Assembly: GCA_017503305.1 (NCBI GenBank)
Contig: JAFVTJ010000146.1
Location: 1-5,409 of the forward strand
Length of the DNA: 5,409 nucleotides
Reading direction: 5' to 3'
Source of the DNA: Clostridia bacterium
GTDB taxonomy: Bacteria > Bacillota_A > Clostridia > Oscillospirales > Acutalibacteraceae
Numbering within the stretch: the stretch's first letter is position 1; each line of letters starts with the position of its first letter. The notes below the pieces were generated by a model. The model worked only from the letters and a program-made list of their open reading frames with translations. It made no database searches and was not told the origin of the DNA. The position numbers were made by a program, and so were the translations under genes. This document shows positions 1 through 5,409 of this stretch, one piece after another.

Positions 1-668
1 ACTAAATTTGCACCTTCTTCAATGGCAATATCAAAATCTTGCGACATACCCATAGAGAGTATATCCATATTACTATTATCTATATTTTGCTTACCAATGT
101 CAATAAACAGTTTATGCATTTTGCGGAAATATTCACGCGCTATGTCATCATTTTCACAAATTGGGGGTATAGTCATAAGACCGCAAATTTTAACACCCTC
201 AAAGGTTGCAATTTCTCGCACGGCAGATTCAACCTCTTGTGGCTTAAAGCCCCACTTAGAATCCTCGCCGCCAATATTTACTTCAAGCAAAATATTCATA
301 ACCTTGCCGTGTTTTAATGATTGCTTAGAAATTTCCTTTGCAAGCTTAAGGCTGTCGACCGATTGAATAAGCTCTACTCTTTCGATAACGTCCTTAACCT
401 TATTTGTTTGCAAATGACCGATAAAATGTTCATGCACGGGCGATAAATTTTCATGCTTTTGCAAAAGCTCTTGCACTTTATTTTCGCCAACGTGGGTAAT
501 GCCTTTAGATATAGCATAATTTATTGTATCAATATCAACAGTTTTGGTGGCAGCAAGAAGAATAACGTCTTCCCTATTTTTGCCAACCTTAGCTAACGCA
601 TTATCAAACTTATTGATTACGCTTTCAAAATTTTGGTCAAACTCACTGGCTGACAATTTTTCCATCAT
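1..668 (-). CDS. yggS: YggS/YlmE-family PLP-binding homeostasis protein (3' end outside window)
   Basis: Proteins of this family (YggS, YlmE, PLPBP) bind pyridoxal 5'-phosphate on a single TIM-like barrel without known enzyme activity, and help keep B6 and amino-acid pools balanced in the cytoplasm. The frame is open to the left edge, giving 222 complete codons. Visible motifs are LLAATKTVD (37-45, with the PLP Lys42), GENKVQEL (61-68), HFIGHLQTNKVK (81-92), EVNIGGEDSKWGF (129-141), GLMTIPP (163-169) and LSMGMSQDFDIAIEEGA (204-220). Family members are about 225-235 residues and end soon after a V-R-I-G...F-G motif, so only about ten residues are missing. Tandem ATGs at 668 and 665 are both possible starts; I chose the first because it lies closer to GGGGA, and the choice changes the protein by one residue. 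The start overlaps the end of the HlyD-like gene by 26 bp in another frame. In many Gram-positives the next gene is sepF, which would lie just past the left edge. Confidence 0.95.
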   Translation of the reverse strand, partial: MMEKLSASEFDQNFESVINKFDNALAKVGKNREDVILLAATKTVDIDTINYAISKGITHVGENKVQELLQKHENLSPVHEHFIGHLQTNKVKDVIERVELIQSVDSLKLAKEISKQSLKHGKVMNILLEVNIGGEDSKWGFKPQEVESAVREIATFEGVKICGLMTIPPICENDDIAREYFRKMHKLFIDIGKQNIDNSNMDILSMGMSQDFDIAIEEGANL

Positions 669-1848
669 AAAGATTTTTCCCCATTACTACAACCTGGTCA
701 TAAAGACGTAAAGCATCGTCAGAATCGGATTTTTTACAAATAATATAATCTTCACCTGTATAGATGATTTCTACCGGTTTAAATTCAATTTGCATACCGG
801 TTAAAACGTAAACACCGGGCACAGAATCAGGCGCACGCAAGGCTTTTCTAGGCACGTAAAGACCGCTGTATTCGTGTTTAACAACTGTAAAAGAAGCGGT
901 TCGAAGTGACGCAAGCTCACTATTTATATTACTACAAGCAAAAATAATTACTGCATTTGTGCCGTCTTTTGAAATATTAATTTGCTTAACTGTAGAACTC
1001 AGTTGCGTTACCGATTTAATATCAGTATGAATTGAAACGGCTTCGCCAACTTTAAAGTTAATTGAACGGCTAATAGGCACGTTTGCGGCAATATACCATT
1101 CATAATCCGAAACTATTTTGCCGATAACGTTTTCGGGTACGTCCTTTTTAGAAATATTATTGTAAAATTCCGGAGTTAATTGCTCAAGGTTATCAATATC
1201 AAAGCAGTTTTCATAGCCATCAACCTTGGTCAAAAAATAGCCCGATTTATCAGAATTTATCTTTCCAACAGGGTTGGATAAAGAATTTTTTAAATCGTTA
1301 TATTCAGCTTTTAAAATTTTAAGTTGATCCTTAAAATCGGTATTTTCTCCCAATATGGCTTGACGGCGGTTTAAAGCAGAAAGCAAGCTATCACACTGGA
1401 TAGAAGTTTCAAAAAAGCTACCGTTAGAAGAAGCTAAAATCAAGTTATCAAGGCTAGTATTAACGTTTGCATTTGCAACCTCTAAATTAGCGGCTTCAAT
1501 GTTATTAAAGGAGATAATTTCTTCAATATCTTCAATCTTTTTTTCAATAGAATCAATTTGACTAAGGGTGATTGAAGCATCTTCATTTTTATAAATGTTG
1601 GCTATAATACCATTTTTAGAAACCTTATTGCCATCCTCTATCATAAAGTGTAAAACACCGCTTTTAGAGGATTTTACATAGGTTTCGTTACGAATCACAA
1701 GACCGGAAATTTCAAATCCGTCATTTGTTGTGCGGTAAAAAGCCGTTTGGGTAGAAATAGGCTTATAAAATGTGAAAAATATTTGCCGAAATAGAAAAAC
1801 GGCCAAAACTAAAATTATAAATATTTTTAGTGGCGAAAACCTTTTCAC
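643..1848 (-). CDS. HlyD-family adaptor-like membrane-anchored protein, transport partner unknown
   Basis: This 401-residue protein resembles the HlyD/membrane-fusion adaptors that couple inner-membrane exporters to outer components; in a Gram-positive such a protein would sit outside the membrane and might support an ABC transporter. A short basic N-terminus (KRFSPLK) precedes one hydrophobic segment at about 7-27, used as an uncleaved anchor. A first lipoyl-like half follows (63-86, SGVLHF, then DGNKV and IIANIY), then a mostly helical stretch (about 93-190, including IEKKIEDIEE) likely to form a coiled-coil hairpin. A second lipoyl-like half begins at SGYF..KVDGYE (202-213). Residues 240-401 are beta-rich, with LYVPRKALR (330-338) and GVYVLTG (345-351), typical of adaptor barrels. 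The start is GTG, set by AGGAGG 9 bases upstream. It begins 4 bp after miaA and its end overlaps the yggS start. I assign the architecture with fair confidence, but the cargo and partner are unknown; no ATPase or permease is visible here. Confidence 0.8.
   Translation of the reverse strand: MKRFSPLKIFIILVLAVFLFRQIFFTFYKPISTQTAFYRTTNDGFEISGLVIRNETYVKSSKSGVLHFMIEDGNKVSKNGIIANIYKNEDASITLSQIDSIEKKIEDIEEIISFNNIEAANLEVANANVNTSLDNLILASSNGSFFETSIQCDSLLSALNRRQAILGENTDFKDQLKILKAEYNDLKNSLSNPVGKINSDKSGYFLTKVDGYENCFDIDNLEQLTPEFYNNISKKDVPENVIGKIVSDYEWYIAANVPISRSINFKVGEAVSIHTDIKSVTQLSSTVKQINISKDGTNAVIIFACSNINSELASLRTASFTVVKHEYSGLYVPRKALRAPDSVPGVYVLTGMQIEFKPVEIIYTGEDYIICKKSDSDDALRLYDQVVVMGKNLYDGKIVSQ
679..682 (-). 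promoter_or_regulatory. Possible weak ribosome binding site of yggS
   Basis: On the minus strand GGGGA lies 10 bases before the first of two tandem ATG codons (668 and 665), inside the end of the HlyD-like gene. The match to a Shine-Dalgarno site is short. Reinitiation by ribosomes finishing the overlapping HlyD-like gene, which stops 26 bases past the first ATG, may contribute more. Confidence 0.4.
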
Positions 1849-1852
1849 TCGC

Positions 1853-2779
1853 CTATTCCTCCTTTAAAAATTGTTTGCATGTTGTAATGATATTATCAAG
1901 ATAATCTTCATTATCGGGATAAAACCATCTTACGTTTTCTACACGCTTAAACCAGGTCAATTGCCTTTTAGCGTATCTACGGGTTTGCATTTTCAAATTT
2001 TCAACGGCTTGCTCTAAATTTAGGTTGCCGTCAAAATAATCGTAAAGCTCTTTATGACCAATGGCCTGAAATGCGCCCTTATTATTTCGCATATTATATG
2101 TTGATTTTGCTTCGTCTAAAAGGCCGTTATTTATCATTAAATCAACACGCAAATTAATGCGGTCATAAAGCTTTTGTCTATCGGTAAAATTAATACCAAT
2201 AATTAGCGGTTCAATTTCGCTTTTGTTTTGCTTAGACAAAAGATTTTGCTCGGTAATTGTTTTGCCGGTTTGCAAATAAACTTCAAAAGCACGGATTATT
2301 CTGCGGCGATTATTGGGATGTAACCGATTGGCAGAATCCGGGTCAAAACTTGAAAGCTTGCGAAGCATTTCTTCGCCACCAACGGCGTCAAATTTCGCCT
2401 CTAATTCACTTCTAAGGTCTTGGTCAACGTCGTGCTCGGTAAACTCAATATTATAGAGTAACGACGAAATATAAAGCCCTGTACCACCGACTATAACGGG
2501 TAATTTACCACGAGAGTTAATTTCTCTAATCTTATCTCTTGCAAGTTTTACATAATCCGCAACCGAAAATTCTTCATTTAATTCTAAAAATTCAATTAAA
2601 TGATGCGGTATTCCCTGCTTTTCATCCTCATCCGGCGCGGCAGATGCAACGTGAATGCCTTTATAAATTTGCATAGAATCGGCCGAAATTATTTCGCCAC
2701 CAAAAAGCTTCGCAATTTCAATTGAAGCCTTAGTTTTACCCGAAGCGGTAGGTCCTACGATAAATATTGCCTTAATCAT
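1853..2779 (-). CDS. miaA: tRNA dimethylallyltransferase MiaA
   Basis: MiaA transfers a dimethylallyl group from DMAPP to N6 of A37 in tRNAs reading UNN codons, giving i6A, which steadies codon-anticodon pairing; MiaB usually then methylthiolates it. The 308-residue length is normal. Visible motifs are the P-loop GPTASGKT (9-16), DSMQIY (34-39, with the catalytic Asp34), GIPHHLI (56-62), GGTGLY (98-103, with the conserved Thr100), NRRRIIRAFEVY (157-168), QAIGHKEL (238-245) and the tRNA-binding TRRYAKRQLTWFKR (266-279). Between DSMQIYKG and the HH motif the usual (M/L)DIGTAK segment reads IHVASAA (42-48), which is divergent. The start overlaps the mutL stop as ATGA, and no strong Shine-Dalgarno is present (only GGTAGA at 2785-2790), so translation is probably coupled to mutL. 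Its final codons, AAG GAG GAA TAG, double as the ribosome binding site of the next gene. The usual neighbour hfq does not follow. Confidence 0.98.
   Translation of the reverse strand: MIKAIFIVGPTASGKTKASIEIAKLFGGEIISADSMQIYKGIHVASAAPDEDEKQGIPHHLIEFLELNEEFSVADYVKLARDKIREINSRGKLPVIVGGTGLYISSLLYNIEFTEHDVDQDLRSELEAKFDAVGGEEMLRKLSSFDPDSANRLHPNNRRRIIRAFEVYLQTGKTITEQNLLSKQNKSEIEPLIIGINFTDRQKLYDRINLRVDLMINNGLLDEAKSTYNMRNNKGAFQAIGHKELYDYFDGNLNLEQAVENLKMQTRRYAKRQLTWFKRVENVRWFYPDNEDYLDNIITTCKQFLKEE
1858..1863 (-). promoter_or_regulatory. Ribosome binding site of the HlyD-like gene, inside the miaA 3' end
   Basis: On the minus strand AGGAGG is a full-strength Shine-Dalgarno site, 9 bases before the GTG at 1848-1846. 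It lies wholly within the Lys-Glu-Glu codons that end MiaA, just before the miaA TAG stop. It decides the start of the HlyD-like protein in favour of this GTG and implies that the two genes share an mRNA. Confidence 0.85.
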
Positions 2780-4614
2780 TGTATTCTACCAAACATTTTT
2801 TCTAATTCGCGCTTCTTAATTTCAAATGCAACGGGTCGTCCGTGCGGACAGTACATAATTTCCTTAGAACGTAAAACCTTTTCGGCTAAATTTTGCATTT
2901 CAAGCAGGCTTAATTTACTTCCTGCTTTAATTGCCGCCTTACAAGCAACTGTGTGGAATAAATTATCCTCAAGTTCAATTTGAACCTTGCCGCTTTTGAT
3001 AAGACTTTCAGCAATTTCAGAAAGAATGAGCGATAAATCCTCATCAACAAGCGTGGTAGGAACTGCACGAACCGCAAGTGAATTTATACCAAAATCTTCA
3101 ACCTCAAAACCGCATTGTTGCAAAATATCGGCATTCTCTATAATCGTGTTATATTCATTTTTATTTAAAGTTACCGTAATGGGTGTTAAGAGAACTTGCA
3201 CTTCAATTTTGTGTAATTTTTTTAAATTTTCAAACAAAATACGTTCATGTGCGGCGTGTTTATCAATTAAGAAGACACTTTCGTCCATTTGTGCCACAAT
3301 GTATGTGTTAAAAGCTTCGCCAATAATTATAACTGCCTCTTTTTCGGGCTCTAAAATAGGAACGATCGGCTCGGAGTTATCAACTTTTATATTTTGAGGC
3401 GGTTGATAATTGGTGGCCTTAGGTTCGGGATTTATATCAACAAAAAGGGTTGATTTTGTAAATTCGGGCTTTTCGGGTGTTTCAAAAACCAAATTAGTTT
3501 TTGAAGCTTTCGGTTTAGTGGTTTCTGCAGGAGCAGACTCAAAAACCGCTTGCTTAAACTGCGGAACACTTAATCGTTCAAACTGGTTAAAGGTTGCTTG
3601 TGGTGTTTTAATTTCGGGACGGGTATCTCCGCTGCTTAGAGAATTTTTAACTGCAGCATATACCGCTTCGAAAACAACCTTTTCATCCGAAAAACGCACT
3701 TCGGTTTTAGCCGGATGCACGTTAACGTCAACAGTGTCAAACGGAACGGTTAAATAGAGTACAAATGAAGGGAATTTACCAATCATTGCGCTGTTTTTAT
3801 AAGCTTGTTCAACAGCGGCAATAACAGTACCCGAACGAACAAGACGACCGTTTAAGAATGTATATTGATTGTTTCTGGTTGCCTTACAAGCAAACGGCTT
3901 GCAGATAAGACCCGAAACGGAAATAGTATTGGTTGTTGAATTTACATCAATTAAATTTGAAGAAAATTCACGACCCAAAATACTGTAAACGGCGTTTCTA
4001 AGGTTTTTGTCGCCATTTGTTGACAAAACCTGCTTACCGTCACGAATGAATTTAAAAGAAATTTCAGTATGCGATAGTGCGATTCTATCGATAACGTTTG
4101 CACAAGCGTTTGCTTCGGAAACGTCCTTTTTAAGAAATTTCATACGTGCGGGGGTGTTATAAAATAAATCGCTTATAATGATTGTTGTGCCGTTAGGGCA
4201 ACCGGTTGGTGAATATTCCATTTGTTCCCCACCCTCAATTTCAAAAAGGGTGCCTAAATCGGAATCGGCGGTTTTGGTCAGTAATTTAACCCTACTAACT
4301 GAAGAAATTGCCGCTAAAGCTTCACCACGGAAGCCTAGGGTGGAAATGGAGTTCAAATCATCACTGTTAGTGATTTTACTTGTTGCGTGGCGCATAAATG
4401 CCAAGGGCACGTCTTCTTCAGAAATACCGCAACCGTTATCGGTAATGCGCATATAAGAAATACCGCCGTTTTTAATTTCAACAGTAATAATGGTGGCGCC
4501 TGCATCTATTGAGTTTTCAATAAGCTCCTTTAAAACCGAGGCGGGTCTTTCTACAACCTCGCCTGCGGCGATAAGCTCGCTTACTTGCTTGCTGAGAAGA
4601 TTGATTTTTGGCAT
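2776..4614 (-). CDS. mutL: DNA mismatch repair protein MutL (endonuclease type)
   Basis: MutL is the ATP-driven partner of MutS; in bacteria lacking MutH it also nicks the error-containing strand. The 612 residues are close to B. subtilis MutL (about 627). The N-terminal GHKL ATPase shows ELIENSIDAG (30-39, with the catalytic Glu and Asn), DNGCGI (59-64), GFRGEAL (94-100) and NTPAR (153-157), followed by the transducer domain with NGRLVR (255-260) and DVNVHPAKTEVRF (296-308). Residues about 325-425 form a Pro/Lys/Thr-rich linker. The C-terminal domain has the metal-site motif DKHAAHERILFE (451-462; the consensus is DQHA..E....E), a QVLLTP peptide (473-478) fitting the beta-clamp-binding pattern, ACKAAIKAG (557-565), CPHGRP (589-594) and FGR (608-610). 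I infer an active endonuclease. The ATG at 4614 is supported by AGAGGTG and by the canonical N-terminus. Its TGA stop overlaps the miaA ATG. Confidence 0.98.
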   Translation of the reverse strand: MPKINLLSKQVSELIAAGEVVERPASVLKELIENSIDAGATIITVEIKNGGISYMRITDNGCGISEEDVPLAFMRHATSKITNSDDLNSISTLGFRGEALAAISSVSRVKLLTKTADSDLGTLFEIEGGEQMEYSPTGCPNGTTIIISDLFYNTPARMKFLKKDVSEANACANVIDRIALSHTEISFKFIRDGKQVLSTNGDKNLRNAVYSILGREFSSNLIDVNSTTNTISVSGLICKPFACKATRNNQYTFLNGRLVRSGTVIAAVEQAYKNSAMIGKFPSFVLYLTVPFDTVDVNVHPAKTEVRFSDEKVVFEAVYAAVKNSLSSGDTRPEIKTPQATFNQFERLSVPQFKQAVFESAPAETTKPKASKTNLVFETPEKPEFTKSTLFVDINPEPKATNYQPPQNIKVDNSEPIVPILEPEKEAVIIIGEAFNTYIVAQMDESVFLIDKHAAHERILFENLKKLHKIEVQVLLTPITVTLNKNEYNTIIENADILQQCGFEVEDFGINSLAVRAVPTTLVDEDLSLILSEIAESLIKSGKVQIELEDNLFHTVACKAAIKAGSKLSLLEMQNLAEKVLRSKEIMYCPHGRPVAFEIKKRELEKMFGRIQ

Positions 4615-4619
4615 TTTAG

Positions 4620-4626
4620 CACCTCT
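4620..4626 (-). promoter_or_regulatory. Ribosome binding site of mutL
   Basis: Read on the minus strand, AGAGGTG lies 5 bases before the mutL ATG at 4614, inside the 15-bp gap after the mutS TAG stop. It matches the anti-Shine-Dalgarno sequence well and supports this start for MutL. The gap is too short for an independent promoter or terminator, so mutL is probably translated from the mutS transcript. Confidence 0.8.
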
Positions 4627-4629
4627 TTT

Positions 4630-5409
4630 CTATATTTCTTTTGCTTTTTTACAAATTTCAAATAAAATTTGCATTGACTCGATAGGAGTTAAGGTATTAA
4701 CGTCAATGCTATTAAGCTCTTTTAAAATATCTTGAGCGTTTTGCAAATCAAGCGGAAGCTGCATATCGGCATTGCTTGTGGTTTGATAGGTCACCACACC
4801 GTTAGTTTCGGTTTCGTGCAAAATTTCTTTAGCGCGTTCAATAACCGATGTTGGTATACCGCTTAATTTTGCAACCTCAATACCATAGCTGCGGTCAGCG
4901 CCACCTGGAACAATACGGCGTAAGAAGGTAATATCGTCGCCACGTTTTTTAACAGCAATATTATAGTTTTTAACACCACTAAGCTGGTCTTCCATTACAG
5001 TAAGCTCGTGGTAGTGAGTAGCAAACAAGGCCTTAGCGCCAAGTTTACGCTTATTTGCGACGTATTCTAAAACGCTGCGCGCAATAGACATACCGTCAAA
5101 AGTAGAGGTCCCACGACCAATTTCATCAAGTATTAATAGACTGTTCTTGGTTGCATTTTTGAGAATTGAAGCAACCTCACTCATTTCAACCATAAAGGTT
5201 GACTGACCGGAAGCCAAATCATCCGATGCACCAACACGAGTGAAAATTGCATCAACTACGCCGATTTCGGCAATTTCGGCCGGTACAAAGCAACCCATTT
5301 GCGCCATTAAGGTAATAAGCGCGGTTTGGCGCATATAAGTGGATTTACCCGCCATATTAGGACCCGTAATTATAGCGCAACGGTTGTCGCTCATATTAAG
5401 ATACGTATC
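4630..5409 (-). CDS. mutS: DNA mismatch repair protein MutS, C-terminal part (5' end outside window)
   Basis: MutS recognises mismatches and small loops in newly replicated DNA and, on ATP binding, slides and recruits MutL. The frame is open to the right edge, giving 259 visible residues from D-T-Y-L-N-M; the ATG at 5394 is internal, not the start. The fragment covers the ABC-type ATPase domain, the helix-turn-helix and the tail: Walker [10 protein letters not shown] (fragment residues 16-24), [16 protein letters not shown] (57-72), Walker B LLILDE (91-96) followed by GRGTSTFDG (98-106), the ATHYHEL histidine switch (130-136), and [17 protein letters not shown] (170-186) of the dimer interface. 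The tail has QLPLDL (217-222), which resembles a beta-clamp-binding peptide, and ends in a helix with LTPIE. Full MutS is usually about 850-880 residues, so roughly 600 (the mismatch-binding, connector, core and clamp domains) lie outside. These motifs and the absence of a Smr domain separate it from MutS2. It ends with TAG 15 bp before mutL. Confidence 0.98.
   Translation of the reverse strand, partial: DTYLNMSDNRCAIITGPNMAGKSTYMRQTALITLMAQMGCFVPAEIAEIGVVDAIFTRVGASDDLASGQSTFMVEMSEVASILKNATKNSLLILDEIGRGTSTFDGMSIARSVLEYVANKRKLGAKALFATHYHELTVMEDQLSGVKNYNIAVKKRGDDITFLRRIVPGGADRSYGIEVAKLSGIPTSVIERAKEILHETETNGVVTYQTTSNADMQLPLDLQNAQDILKELNSIDVNTLTPIESMQILFEICKKAKEI

Larger units (their letters stand above)
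1..5409 (-). other. Probable single operon mutS-mutL-miaA-hlyD-like-yggS
   Basis: All five genes point the same way with junctions of +15, -4, +4 and -26 bp. No gap can hold a terminator hairpin followed by a U-tract, and I found no convincing internal promoter. I infer cotranscription from a promoter upstream of mutS, beyond the right edge, continuing past yggS to the left. There is no non-coding stretch over 300 bases in the window. Confidence 0.75.

Noticed and set aside
22..366. Plus-strand open frames at 22-366 and 39-317
   Set aside because: They lie opposite yggS, whose minus-strand frame shows the full set of family motifs. The plus-strand translations show no domain and no good ribosome binding site.
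455..468. Perfect 14-base palindrome GCTTTTGCAAAAGC
   Set aside because: It lies inside yggS and encodes an ordinary Leu-Leu-Gln-Lys-His stretch; there is no loop, U-tract or second copy, so it is most likely chance in AT-rich coding DNA.
1955..1960. TTGACC on the minus strand as a -35 box for the HlyD-like gene
   Set aside because: No TATAAT-like box lies 16-18 bases downstream, and the hexamer is part of the conserved MiaA QLTW codons.
2987..3757. Plus-strand open frames at 2987-3397 and 3410-3757
   Set aside because: They are antisense to mutL and give Ser/Val-rich translations without recognisable motifs, as expected of shadow frames.
4178..4735. Plus-strand open frames at 4178-4456 and 4490-4735
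   Set aside because: They are antisense to the MutL ATPase domain and the mutS tail, and show no independent coding evidence.
5392..5394. ATG at 5394 as a start of a short MutS-like protein
   Set aside because: The frame stays open to the window edge with MutS-like residues (DTYLN) before it, and Walker A follows within about ten residues. It is an internal Met of a truncated mutS.

Overview
The window is one tightly packed block of genes, all on the minus strand, so it reads from right to left. It carries, in order, the 3' part of mutS, complete mutL, complete miaA, a complete gene for a membrane-anchored HlyD-like (RND/HlyD-type adaptor) protein, and most of a YggS/YlmE-family PLP-binding protein gene that runs off the left edge. 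There is almost no non-coding DNA: mutS and mutL are 15 bp apart, mutL and miaA overlap by 4 bp (ATGA), miaA and the HlyD-like gene are 4 bp apart, and the HlyD-like gene and yggS overlap by about 26 bp. I see no RNA gene, mobile element, CRISPR array, terminator or convincing internal promoter. The layout suggests a single transcript whose promoter lies beyond the right edge.

The sequence is AT-rich, with purine-rich Shine-Dalgarno sites. The mutS-mutL-miaA order, a MutL with the endonuclease motifs absent from E. coli MutL, and a yggS/ylmE gene next to an HlyD-like gene all point to a Gram-positive of the class Clostridia (Bacillota), probably a gut-type Oscillospiraceae-like lineage. The lineage is an inference from gene order and protein style; no marker gene fixes the genus.

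Functionally, MutS (mismatch recognition ATPase) and MutL (ATPase and nicking endonuclease) form the mismatch-repair pair. Both keep candidate short motifs for binding the replication sliding clamp. MiaA prenylates A37 of tRNAs that read UNN codons. YggS binds PLP and helps B6 and amino-acid homeostasis; in many Gram-positives it sits just upstream of the cell-division gene sepF. The HlyD-like protein is the least understood: it has an N-terminal membrane anchor, split lipoyl-like halves around a helical hairpin, and a C-terminal beta-rich part, but no transporter partner is visible. This is largely conserved housekeeping DNA. The item most worth following up is the adaptor-like protein with no known partner, inserted between miaA and yggS.
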